NCBI GenBank assembly: GCA_021791295.1
Contig: JAJYWW010000083.1
Span: 1 to 11,590, forward strand
From: a bacterium
GTDB taxonomy: Bacteria; SZUA-79; Acidulodesulfobacterales; Acidulodesulfobacteraceae
DNA: 11,590 nucleotides
Reading direction: 5' to 3'
The stretch's first letter is position 1; every line of letters begins with the position of its first letter. Of the stretch, positions 1-6,948 are shown piece after piece. Under the pieces are notes generated by a model. The model had not been told where the DNA came from. It did not search any database and saw only the letters and a program-made list of their open reading frames with translations. A program made the translations under genes and the position numbers.

Positions 1-13
1 ATAAATGCCGTTT

Positions 14-283
14 TTATTTGCGAAGGTCGAGGGCTTCTATAAGAGCTTTATATCTTGCTTCGTCTTTATTTTTTAAATAATCCAAAAGATGCCTTCTTTT
101 TGCTACCATCTTCAGAAGACCTCTTCTGGAATGATGGTCTTTCGCAAATTTTTTAAAATGCTCCGATAATAAATTAATTCTGTAAGTAAGCAGCGATACC
201 TGAACTTCAACCGAACCGGAATCATGTTCGTGAGTTTTGAATTTGCCGATAATAGTAGTTTTTTCTTCTTTAGAAATAGCCAT
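14..283 (-). CDS. rpsO: 30S ribosomal protein S15
   Basis: S15 is a primary 16S rRNA-binding protein that nucleates the platform of the 30S subunit and contributes to an intersubunit bridge. The 89-residue product has the normal family length and is collinear with E. coli S15, including the DHHSRRGLL block (about residues 49-57), a [10 protein letters not shown] segment and the [14 protein letters not shown]-terminus. The ATG at 281-283 is preceded by a strong Shine-Dalgarno stretch, AAGGGGG (293-299), nine bases upstream. The stop is TAA at 14-16. The gene lies 44 bp after truB as the last visible gene of the rimP-nusA-infB operon. S15 is often followed by pnp, which would lie outside the window. 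S15 represses its own mRNA in some bacteria, but no such structure is evident in this leader. Identification is certain. Confidence 0.98.
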   Translation of the reverse strand: MAISKEEKTTIIGKFKTHEHDSGSVEVQVSLLTYRINLLSEHFKKFAKDHHSRRGLLKMVAKRRHLLDYLKNKDEARYKALIEALDLRK

Positions 284-327
284 TTAATTGAACCCCCTTA
301 AGGATATATTTAATTTTAATTTGTTAT

Positions 328-1077
328 TTAGTCGGAATTGAATTCCGCCCCATTAATATTAATACTATTAATATTGCCGGCCGGTATAATATTTTTAATC
401 AAAAAATCAGCGTCTTTTTCAATGAAATCCGGAGGCAAGGCGTTAGAAACGTCAAAACCTCCAGCGCTTGTTCTCCTGAGGCTGTAAAGCTGAGCCGGAA
501 TATCGAATTTATCAATTATTTCCTGAGCGATAGCCCTTATATAAGTCCCTTTAGAAACGGTGCATTTAAAATCTATAAAAGGATTGCCGGTAGATTTTAT
601 TTCAAAATTATATATTTTAACGACAGATGTAGGATTATCTGTAACTACGTCGATATTCTTTCTCGCATACTTATATAGAGGGATACCCTTATATTTTCGC
701 GCGCTGAAGGCCGGTATCTTCTGAATAAAATCTCCGGATATATTTTTCAAATAATCGGCTACACTTTCGGTTTCGGAATCCGACACTTCCCTGAAACCGT
801 TTTGTCTGCCTGTAATATCAAGAGTATCGGTGCTTATTCCGAGCATTAAAGTTCCTTCATAGGATTTAGGCATATTAACCAAACGATCCTGAAGTTTAGT
901 AGCGTTATTTATAAGCACAGGCAAAACTCCGGTGGCAAAAGGATCAAGCGTACCGGCATGCCCTACCTTTGAACAGTTCAGTCGTTTTTTAATATGATAA
1001 TCTACATTAAACGAGGTCATATTTTCCGGCTTATCTATAACCAAAACTCCGTTTAAGCTTTTATCGTATACTTTCAT
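328..1077 (-). CDS. truB: tRNA pseudouridine(55) synthase TruB
   Basis: TruB isomerises U55 of the T-arm to pseudouridine in most tRNAs. From the ATG at 1077 the product has 249 residues. Family motifs seen are NGVLVIDKP near residues 9-17, GHAGTLDPFATGVLPV with the expected catalytic Asp at about residue 45, the PAFSARKYKG...LYKYAR region and KGTYIRAIA. The frame is open further upstream to a TTG at 1113, which would overlap nrnA by 31 bp. I prefer the ATG because TruB proteins normally start just before the NG-hydrophobic-IDKP motif. The ATG lies five bases after the nrnA stop and has no clear Shine-Dalgarno sequence, so coupling to nrnA is likely. The protein ends soon after the LRRTSAGGF segment, so the C-terminal PUA domain of the roughly 310-residue homologues seems to be missing. 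Function is certain; the start is less so. Confidence 0.95.
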   Translation of the reverse strand: MKVYDKSLNGVLVIDKPENMTSFNVDYHIKKRLNCSKVGHAGTLDPFATGVLPVLINNATKLQDRLVNMPKSYEGTLMLGISTDTLDITGRQNGFREVSDSETESVADYLKNISGDFIQKIPAFSARKYKGIPLYKYARKNIDVVTDNPTSVVKIYNFEIKSTGNPFIDFKCTVSKGTYIRAIAQEIIDKFDIPAQLYSLRRTSAGGFDVSNALPPDFIEKDADFLIKNIIPAGNINSININGAEFNSD

Positions 1078-1082
1078 ATTTT

Positions 1083-2219
1083 TTATGCTTTTTCGTTTAA
1101 TATCTCGCCGCAATATTTATATACTTCTTTTTTAATTTCATTTATATCGCCGCTTACTTTGCATCCTGCGGCAAATTTATGCCCGCCTCCTCCGAACTTT
1201 TCGGCAACGTATGCTACGTTTGCATAACTTTTAGACCTGAAATTCAATCTGTACTGGTTGAAACCTGTTTCCCTGAAAAATATTGCAATTTCTACTCCCT
1301 GAATAGACCTTGGATAATTAACAAAATTTTCATACAGTCCGTTAATTTTTCCCGAATCGGATTCTTTAAGAACGTCTTCTATCATTTTTTTGGTGCCGAC
1401 CATAGACGCAACTTTTCCGCCTGATGAAAATTCTAATGTATTAAGACTCTTTCCTAGCAAAAAATACATCTCCGCGGGTTTAGTCTCAAAAAGTTCGGTA
1501 GCTATTACAGAAGGATCCAGATTGTATTCGTTTAACACCGAACATATATAGAACGATCTTTTATTTGCGGAAGAATAATGAAAAGAGCCTGTGTCTGTTA
1601 GAATAGACGTGTATAAAGAAAGCGCTATGCCGTCACTTATAAAAGACAATATTTTAGCGCGCTCTTCTTTATCGCAGGGCAAAGGTTCCGCAAATTTATC
1701 TCCGAGGAAATTATCGAACGGCGAGTATTTAATATTGTTTATATATGCTCCGTATGCAAGAAAAAGGTAAAACAGAACTTCTCCTGCAGAACTTGCATCC
1801 GGCAGGACAAGATTTGCATGCCCGAAATACGTATTGGTAAAATGATGGTCTATATTAATTATTCTGTTTATTTTCGAAAGCTGTTCGTAATTTGAACCTA
1901 TTCTGGAAAATTCGCCGCAATCTACTACAATAAGAAGATCTATAGGCTCTTTTGGAAATTCGTTTAAAAATTTATCTGATTCCGGTAAAAATTTCAAATT
2001 AGCAGGTATCTGATCTTTTTCGTAAAGATATACTTCTTTATCCAAAGATTTCAAAAATAATCCCGTCGCTATAGCGGAACTTATAGCATCTCCTTCCGGA
2101 TTTTCATGAGTAGATATCATGATTTTTTTTGACGTTTCTATTATGCGGAATATCTCGTTAACGGTATTTTTAAAGCCGTTTAAATCCGAGACCGAATAAT
2201 CTTTTTTTAAAGATATCAT
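1083..2219 (-). CDS. nrnA: DHH/DHHA1 phosphoesterase, NrnA type (nanoRNase / pAp phosphatase)
   Basis: Proteins of this family degrade 2-5 nt RNAs to mononucleotides and often also dephosphorylate 3'-phosphoadenosine 5'-phosphate in the cytoplasm. The 378-residue product has the DHH motifs in order: HENPEGDAISS (residues 38-48), LIVVDCGEFSRIG (96-108), the signature DHH in NIDHHFTN (122-129) and TSILTDTGSFHYSS (204-217). The DHHA1 domain ends with GGGGHKFAAG (343-352). Two things are odd. Motif I reads PEGDA where PDGDA is usual. A segment of about 30 residues (roughly 160-190, rich in N, D, F and P then charged) separates the motif II/III half from motif IV, which helps make the protein longer than the usual 310-340. 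The gene sits between rbfA and truB, its usual place in this operon. The ATG at 2219 has only an A-rich upstream stretch and no clear Shine-Dalgarno. Family assignment is firm; the exact substrate is inferred. Confidence 0.92.
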   Translation of the reverse strand: MISLKKDYSVSDLNGFKNTVNEIFRIIETSKKIMISTHENPEGDAISSAIATGLFLKSLDKEVYLYEKDQIPANLKFLPESDKFLNEFPKEPIDLLIVVDCGEFSRIGSNYEQLSKINRIINIDHHFTNTYFGHANLVLPDASSAGEVLFYLFLAYGAYINNIKYSPFDNFLGDKFAEPLPCDKEERAKILSFISDGIALSLYTSILTDTGSFHYSSANKRSFYICSVLNEYNLDPSVIATELFETKPAEMYFLLGKSLNTLEFSSGGKVASMVGTKKMIEDVLKESDSGKINGLYENFVNYPRSIQGVEIAIFFRETGFNQYRLNFRSKSYANVAYVAEKFGGGGHKFAAGCKVSGDINEIKKEVYKYCGEILNEKA

Positions 2220-2248
2220 AAATTTATATGCTTTTTTGTTTTATTTGT

Positions 2249-2596
2249 TTAAAATTTATTAATTTTATAATTGTTTATTATATTGCTTATTTCAAATGCC
2301 TGCTTTAATCCGTCGTAATATTCAAATCTTATTTCGGGAACAACTCTTAAAAGCACCTTTGAAAAAACTACTTTTTTAATAAAATTTTTAGAACTTTCAA
2401 AACCGCTCAATGCCTTTTTAATTTCTTTTTCGGAACCCATAACGCTGAAAAATATTTTGCAAAATTTCAAGTCTTTAGATATTTCGGCGTTTATAATAGT
2501 AACATTTTTTAGTCTTGTATCGTTTACTTCAAATTCTAAACATAACGAAACTTCTCTTGCTATAAGTTCGGCAACTCTTTTATTTCTTTCTATCAA
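2249..2596 (-). CDS. rbfA: 30S ribosome-binding factor RbfA
   Basis: RbfA is a small KH-like protein that binds the immature 30S subunit near the 16S rRNA 5' end and helps late maturation, particularly in the cold. The 115-residue product has normal length. It opens with the expected pattern (ERNKRVAELIAREVSLCL), followed by the VNDTRLKNVTI strand and the CKIFFSVMG segment; the VVPEIRFEYYDG segment near the end is also typical. Translation appears to start at TTG (2594-2596): the family N-terminus starts exactly there and an AGGA lies four bases upstream. It follows the infB stop by 20 bp and precedes nrnA by 29 bp, so it is co-transcribed with both. Neighbours and sequence agree, so identification is secure. 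Confidence 0.95.
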   Translation of the reverse strand: MIERNKRVAELIAREVSLCLEFEVNDTRLKNVTIINAEISKDLKFCKIFFSVMGSEKEIKKALSGFESSKNFIKKVVFSKVLLRVVPEIRFEYYDGLKQAFEISNIINNYKINKF

Positions 2597-2599
2597 TTT

Positions 2600-2603
2600 T
2601 CCT
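2600..2603 (-). promoter_or_regulatory. Shine-Dalgarno (AGGA) for the rbfA TTG start
   Basis: AGGA occupies 2600-2603 on the minus strand, followed by AAA and then TTG at 2596. The spacing is on the short side but workable, and an AGAGG lies further upstream. It supports TTG as the true rbfA start, since no ATG is available before the conserved N-terminus. Confidence 0.6.
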
Positions 2604-2616
2604 GAAACCTCTTTTA

Positions 2617-4992
2617 TTATTTTATTTGACCGTCTGAAGATTCCAGAGTCTGTTTTATATATTCTATATCAAAAGCCTCTATTATATCGCCTGTCTTTAC
2701 GTCGTTGAAATTTTCAAGCAAAATACCGCATTCAAAATTAGCCTGAACCTCTTTAACATCGTCTTTAAATCTCTTGAGAGAATTTATATGCCCAGTATAT
2801 ACTACCACATTGTCTCTCAGTAATCTTATGTTAGAAGATCTTTTAATAATGCCGTTCAAAACGAAAGAGCCTGCAACGGCTCCGAATTTCGGAACGTTAA
2901 AAACATTCCTCACTTCGGCTTTTCCTGTAATTTTCTCGTTTTCTATAGGAGCAAGAAGCCCTTCCATAGCATCTTTAATGTCTTTGACTGCATCGTAAAT
3001 TATACTGTAATACCTTATTTCTATTCCTTCCGTTTCGCTTAAAGCAGAGGCTTTAGGTTCAGGGCGGACGTTAAACGCTATAATTATAGAATTAGTAGCT
3101 TTTGCAAGCATAACGTCGCTTTCTGTTATAGCTGAAGCGCCGCCGTGAATAACGTTTACCTTTACTTTTGGATTGGAAAGTTTTTTAAACGACTGTATTA
3201 AAGCTTCCATCGAGCCGTAAACGTCTGTTTTGACGATTAGCTTAAGTTCTTTTACATCACCCGTTTTAATCTTTTCATACAAGCCTTCAAGAGTCAATCT
3301 TGCATTTGAATTAAGTTCCGATTCTCTGTGTTTCAACTGTCTTTCCAAACTTATTCTTTTTGCTTCTTTTTCGTCTTTAAGAGCGATAAAATTATCTCCC
3401 GGAGATGCAACTCCTTCTAATCCAAATATCTCGACCGGCGTAGAAGGTCCGGCAGATAATATTTTATTTCCCTTATAATCCAGCATAGCTCTGACTTTAA
3501 CGTAATATAAACCGCAGACTGCGCTGTCGTTAACGTTTAACGTTCCGCTCTGAATCAATACCGTGGCAACCGGTCCTCTGCCTTTATCGAGCTTTGCTTC
3601 TATAACTGTTCCTCTTGCGGGTTTATTTGGATTTGCTTTTAATTCCAATATTTCAGCTTGAAGAATAATAAGTTCTAATAGTTCTTTTATTCCGGTACCC
3701 GCTTTAGCGGAAACCTCAGCATAAAGGGTAGTTCCGCCAAGTTCTTCGGAAACAAGACCGTATTCTAATAGGCTGTTTTTAATTTTAGCGGGGTTAGCCC
3801 CCGGCTTGTCTATTTTATTTATCGCAACTATAATAGGAACGTTTGCCGCCTTAGCATGATTAATAGCTTCTATAGTCTGAGGCATAACTCCGTCGTCTGC
3901 CGCAACGACTAAAACGACGATATCTGTTATACCGGCTCCTCTTGCCCTCATTTCAGTAAAAGCTTCATGTCCGGGAGTATCTAAAAAAGTTATCATGGAA
4001 CCGTCTATTTCGACGCTATATGCTCCGATGTGCTGAGTTATGCCGCCGGCTTCGTTGGAAGTTACGTTTGTCTTTCTTATGGCATCCAGCAAAGAAGTTT
4101 TTCCGTGATCTACGTGACCCATGACCGTAACTACCGGAGCTCTGGGTAAAAGCGATTCTTCCGTATCAACGGATTCTTCCAAAGCTACCGCTTCGTTAAA
4201 ACTAACGTTTTCGACGGTATATCCATATTCCGATGCTATAAGGGACGCTGTATCCACGTCTATTACGTGATTCATTGTAGCGATAATTCCGATATCCATT
4301 AGTTTTTTTATAACTTCTGCGGCTTTTACTCCAAGAGCCTGCGACAACTCGTTTACTGTAATACCGCTGCTGATTTTTATTACCTTTTTGGAAGCTTTTT
4401 TCTCCGGTATTATCTGCTGGATATGCTTAGCCTGCTTGCCGCGCTTGCCGCCAAATTTTCTTTTATTGTGCTTCCTGAAAACAAAAGATTCGCCTTCTTC
4501 CGACGTATCAATAAATTTTTCGTTTTTAGAAAATTTAAGCTGAGGCCCTTTCTTTATTTCTTCTTTTTTTACGGGTTTTTTATGTCCTGAAACATCGGCG
4601 GTTTCTTCGGCCAACGCTTTAACTTTCGATACGTCTAAGGTCTTTATTACGCTAAGAACGTCCGGTTTTTGAACGGGTTCGTTTTTTGCTCCTTTTTTTA
4701 ATTTCCCCGTTTTTTCTTTTTCTTTTGATTTTTTTTCCGATAATACGGCGTCTTGCGGCTGTTTAGTTTTTACCTGCTCTTTATTTGCTTTATCGGTTTC
4801 GACGGAAGCAGCGGTTGCGGCCGAAACTTCGGCGGGAGCGGCGGGTATTTTTTTTTCGATATTTCCGGCTATTTCAGCTTTACCCTCATCTGCGGAAGTC
4901 GACGGTTCAGGCAAATTAACTTTAGATACTTCCGGCTCCGCAACGCTCGCCCTTCTTCTTATGACTCCCTTAGAAACTCTTCTTTCTTCCAT
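2617..4992 (-). CDS. infB: Translation initiation factor IF-2
   Basis: IF2 is the GTPase that delivers fMet-tRNA to the 30S subunit and promotes 50S joining. The 791-residue product has a long charged, Lys/Glu/Ala-rich N-terminal part (about 1-200), presumably disordered. An IF2_N domain follows (about 203-262, from [19 protein letters not shown]). The G domain begins at about 285, with P-loop GHVDHGKT (292-299), the switch I-side [15 protein letters not shown] (338-342), NKID (392-395) and SAK (428-430). Domain II, domain III and the C-terminal fMet-tRNA-binding domain follow, the last containing [11 protein letters not shown] and [16 protein letters not shown]. The ATG at 4992 has AAGGA eight bases upstream (5001-5005). 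It lies 27 bp after nusA; no ylxR or L7Ae-like gene intervenes. All motifs are intact and identification is certain. Confidence 0.98.
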   Translation of the reverse strand: MEERRVSKGVIRRRASVAEPEVSKVNLPEPSTSADEGKAEIAGNIEKKIPAAPAEVSAATAASVETDKANKEQVKTKQPQDAVLSEKKSKEKEKTGKLKKGAKNEPVQKPDVLSVIKTLDVSKVKALAEETADVSGHKKPVKKEEIKKGPQLKFSKNEKFIDTSEEGESFVFRKHNKRKFGGKRGKQAKHIQQIIPEKKASKKVIKISSGITVNELSQALGVKAAEVIKKLMDIGIIATMNHVIDVDTASLIASEYGYTVENVSFNEAVALEESVDTEESLLPRAPVVTVMGHVDHGKTSLLDAIRKTNVTSNEAGGITQHIGAYSVEIDGSMITFLDTPGHEAFTEMRARGAGITDIVVLVVAADDGVMPQTIEAINHAKAANVPIIVAINKIDKPGANPAKIKNSLLEYGLVSEELGGTTLYAEVSAKAGTGIKELLELIILQAEILELKANPNKPARGTVIEAKLDKGRGPVATVLIQSGTLNVNDSAVCGLYYVKVRAMLDYKGNKILSAGPSTPVEIFGLEGVASPGDNFIALKDEKEAKRISLERQLKHRESELNSNARLTLEGLYEKIKTGDVKELKLIVKTDVYGSMEALIQSFKKLSNPKVKVNVIHGGASAITESDVMLAKATNSIIIAFNVRPEPKASALSETEGIEIRYYSIIYDAVKDIKDAMEGLLAPIENEKITGKAEVRNVFNVPKFGAVAGSFVLNGIIKRSSNIRLLRDNVVVYTGHINSLKRFKDDVKEVQANFECGILLENFNDVKTGDIIEAFDIEYIKQTLESSDGQIK

Positions 4993-5019
4993 TATTTTTT
5001 TCCTTGTCGATAAAGATGT

Positions 5020-6315
5020 TTATATCGTATCCTGTTCTATTTTTTCTTTCAGTTCTAAATCCGCTTTAATTTTTTCCAAATATTCTATTGCGGAATTTAT
5101 AATTTTTTCCGCTTTTTTATTATCGACCGTAATATCCTTAGCTAATTTATCGGCGCCGGCGCCGGCAATGCTTTCAATAGAAACATAGCCGTTTTGATAA
5201 AGAAGTTTAGCGGTAATATCTCCAATACCGGGTATTTCCAGTAGTTCTTTATAAGCGTTCTTATCTTTAGAGCCTATTTTAGACTGGCTTAATATGTCCA
5301 ATTTATAGCCTATAAGCTTAGAAGCTAGCCTTACGTTCTGTCCCTGCTTGCCTATAGCAAGGGCAAGCTGGTCGTCGGGAACTATAACCGTAATAGTTTT
5401 TGAATCTTCATCTATCGCTATATTGGAAACCTCTACCGAACTTAATGCGCTCACGGCAAACTTTGCCGGATTATCGGAATAAGGTATGATATCTATTTTT
5501 TCGCCTCTTAGTTCGTTGGTTATGCTCTGTATCCTAATGCCTCTCATACCGACGCATGCGCCGACAGGATCTATGTCTTTGTTTGTTGTAGCGACCGCTA
5601 TTTTAGACCTGAAACCCGGCGCTCTTGCAACCCTGACTATTTTAACCGTACCGTCGTATATTTCGGGAACTTCCGTTTCGAAAAGCTTGGTCAAAAATCC
5701 TTCCGAGGCACGGGACAGAACAAGCTTTGGTCCGCCTTTTTCCATTTTAATATTGGATAAAACGGCTCTTATCCTGTCGTGCGGCCTGTATGTTTCGCTG
5801 AATATTTGCTCCTGCCTCGGCAAAATGGCTTCCGTTTTTCCAAGATCGACTATTATCATAGATTTTTCTACTTTTCTTACTAACCCGCTTACTATTTCTC
5901 CTCTGCGCTCATTAAATTCGTTAAAAATATTTTTATGTTCTATTTCCTTTATTTTTTGAAAAATAATCTGCTTTGCAACCTGCGCTTCTATTCTGCCGTA
6001 TATATTTTTTTCGACTTTTAATCCAAGAATATCGCCCATAATCGCACCCGGATCAGCTTTCAGAGCTTCATCCATAGATATTTCCGTTTTAGGATTTTTA
6101 ACGTCTTCGACAACCTTTTTAAACATAAAAATTTCTATCTCTCCGGTTTCATCCGTAAAATGCGATTCGAGATCGTATCCCTGTCCTAGATTCTTCCTGG
6201 CAATTGCTAAAATAGCCTGTTCTAAAGCTTCAACGACTAATTGTTTTTCGATGTTTTTATCTTTAGATACCTGGTCGATTACAGGATTTAGATCGCTTAT
6301 AATAATCTGGGGCAC
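5020..6315 (-). CDS. nusA: Transcription termination/antitermination factor NusA
   Basis: NusA binds RNA polymerase near the RNA exit channel, modulating pausing, intrinsic termination and antitermination, and it couples transcription to translation. The 431 residues contain an N-terminal RNA polymerase-binding domain (about 1-130), an S1 domain (about 137-203, starting [20 protein letters not shown]), KH1 with [11 protein letters not shown] (249-259), and KH2 with [15 protein letters not shown] (320-334, GKQG loop). A C-terminal helix-hairpin-helix region (about 355-415, [15 protein letters not shown]) follows. The two acidic repeats of E. coli NusA are absent, so the shorter length fits non-enterobacterial homologues. 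Translation starts at GTG (6313-6315), supported by a consensus AAGGAG seven bases upstream. It follows rimP by 42 bp. Because NusA affects intrinsic termination, the hairpin upstream of rimP could allow feedback on this operon; that is inference. Confidence 0.98.
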   Translation of the reverse strand: MPQIIISDLNPVIDQVSKDKNIEKQLVVEALEQAILAIARKNLGQGYDLESHFTDETGEIEIFMFKKVVEDVKNPKTEISMDEALKADPGAIMGDILGLKVEKNIYGRIEAQVAKQIIFQKIKEIEHKNIFNEFNERRGEIVSGLVRKVEKSMIIVDLGKTEAILPRQEQIFSETYRPHDRIRAVLSNIKMEKGGPKLVLSRASEGFLTKLFETEVPEIYDGTVKIVRVARAPGFRSKIAVATTNKDIDPVGACVGMRGIRIQSITNELRGEKIDIIPYSDNPAKFAVSALSSVEVSNIAIDEDSKTITVIVPDDQLALAIGKQGQNVRLASKLIGYKLDILSQSKIGSKDKNAYKELLEIPGIGDITAKLLYQNGYVSIESIAGAGADKLAKDITVDNKKAEKIINSAIEYLEKIKADLELKEKIEQDTI

Positions 6316-6322
6316 CTTAAAA

Positions 6323-6328
6323 CTCCTT
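6323..6328 (-). promoter_or_regulatory. Consensus Shine-Dalgarno for the nusA GTG start
   Basis: AAGGAG lies at 6323-6328 on the minus strand, with a seven-base spacer to GTG at 6315. This is the best ribosome-binding site in the window together with that of rpsO, and it decides the non-ATG start of nusA. Confidence 0.85.
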
Positions 6329-6357
6329 AATTTTATTAATTAATATTATAAAATATA

Positions 6358-6837
6358 CTATACTACTAACAGATTTCCTTTTTTTATGTCGCAAAAATCG
6401 ACTTTTACAGTTTTATTTTCTATTTCGTCTAAAATTGAGACTTTTTTATTTTTGTCTCCGCCCGAAACCTCGGCTATTTCACCTATAAGATTAACTCTGC
6501 CTTCGATTTTATTTTTTAAAACTATTTTAGCTCTTTTTCCGACAAATTTTTCATAATCGTTAAACTTTATAAGTATCCTGTTAACGCCGGGAGAAGAAAC
6601 TTCAAGCGTATATTTAAATTTAACGACGTCTTTTACGTCTAAAATCATTCCAATCTCTTTAGATATTTCAGATAAAGCCGATATATCTACCCCTTTTTCC
6701 GAATCTACGTAAACCCTTAAAATTGCTCCGCTGTTTTTCTTCGCCGGAAAAAATAAGGCGCCTACTAAATAGCATCCGTAATAAGGGACTATATCTTCTA
6801 TAATCCTTTCTAAGTCGTTTATTAAATTTTCGTGCAT
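6358..6837 (-). CDS. rimP: Ribosome maturation factor RimP
   Basis: RimP binds the free 30S subunit and assists 16S rRNA maturation. From the ATG at 6837 the product has 159 residues. It has the two family domains: an alpha/beta N-terminal domain carrying LRVYVDSEKGVDISALSEIS (about 40-59) and the hallmark LEVSSPGVNR (79-88), and an SH3-like C-terminal domain ending in DIKKGNLLVV. The frame is open upstream to a GTG at 6864, but those nine extra codons (Phe-rich, VGFTRFFCF) are made of the terminator hairpin and U-tract. E. coli RimP aligns from about the ATG, so I reject the longer form. Neither start has a Shine-Dalgarno sequence, which is odd next to the strong sites of nusA and rpsO. It is the first gene of the rimP-nusA-infB operon, behind its own promoter and hairpin. 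Identification is strong; the start is moderately sure. Confidence 0.93.
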   Translation of the reverse strand: MHENLINDLERIIEDIVPYYGCYLVGALFFPAKKNSGAILRVYVDSEKGVDISALSEISKEIGMILDVKDVVKFKYTLEVSSPGVNRILIKFNDYEKFVGKRAKIVLKNKIEGRVNLIGEIAEVSGGDKNKKVSILDEIENKTVKVDFCDIKKGNLLVV

Positions 6838-6842
6838 AAAAC

Positions 6843-6867
6843 AAAAAAAGCGGGTAAAACCCACTTT
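6843..6867 (-). terminator. Rho-independent terminator / possible attenuator before rimP
   Basis: On the minus strand the arms AAAGTGGGT (6859-6867) and ACCCGCTTT (6847-6855) form a 9-bp stem with one T-G wobble and a TTT loop. Seven T residues run from 6849 to 6843, then GTTTT and the rimP ATG at 6837. Stem and U-tract are those of a classical intrinsic terminator. It would end the pil-truA transcript, but it also lies downstream of the putative rimP promoter, so it would act on rimP transcripts too. A rimP leader of the terminator/antiterminator type has been described in gammaproteobacteria (named rimP leader), and this may be an analogue. No strong competing antiterminator is visible; the best is a 5-bp ACCTA/TGGGT pairing. 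Confidence 0.8.
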
Positions 6868-6904
6868 ATATAAAAAACAAAATTAGGTGAAACTTTTTTA
6901 TATA
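6867..6904 (-). repeat. 11-bp AT-only inverted repeat in the rimP leader
   Basis: Read on the minus strand, TATATAAAAAA (6894-6904) and TTTTTTATATA (6867-6877) are perfect inverted copies. They are separated by a 16-base loop that contains TTTCACCT. The 3' arm meets the 5' arm of the terminator stem at base 6867, so in RNA the two hairpins could stack end to end. The stem has only A-U pairs and would be weak. It could equally be a protein-binding site or chance in AT-rich DNA. Confidence 0.45.
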
Positions 6905-6919
6905 CAACTAGATATTAAA

Positions 6920-6948
6920 ATTATAATGAAAATTTAATAAAATATCAA
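6920..6948 (-). promoter_or_regulatory. Putative sigma70 promoter of the rimP-nusA-infB operon
   Basis: The -35 TTGATA (6943-6948) is followed after exactly 17 bases by a perfect -10 TATAAT (6920-6925). The predicted transcription start is an A at about 6913, giving a leader of about 75 bases before the rimP ATG. The -35 overlaps the truA stop codon TGA (6945-6947). Match and spacing are much better than anything else seen between genes here, although AT-rich DNA raises the chance of false -10 boxes. Confidence 0.65.

Noticed and set aside
333..347. Palindrome CGGAATTGAATTCCG at the end of truB as a terminator
   Set aside because: The one-base centre gives a poor RNA hairpin, there is no following T-tract, and it lies within codons for the last residues of TruB.
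1078..1113. TTG at 1113 as the truB start
   Set aside because: It would overlap nrnA and add a basic tail not typical of TruB; the ATG at 1077 fits the family N-terminus.
5151..5166. Pure GC repeat CGGCGCCGGCGCCGGC in AT-rich DNA
   Set aside because: It encodes the Ala/Gly-rich AGAGAD turn in the helix-hairpin-helix part of NusA in frame; protein composition explains it.
4753..5188. Plus-strand open frames opposite infB and nusA, and similar ones elsewhere in the window
   Set aside because: They are antisense shadows of well-identified genes, lack ribosome-binding sites and resemble no known protein.
6838..6864. GTG at 6864 as the rimP start (nine extra N-terminal residues)
   Set aside because: Those codons coincide with the terminator hairpin and U-tract, no ribosome-binding site precedes the GTG, and family members begin at about the later ATG.
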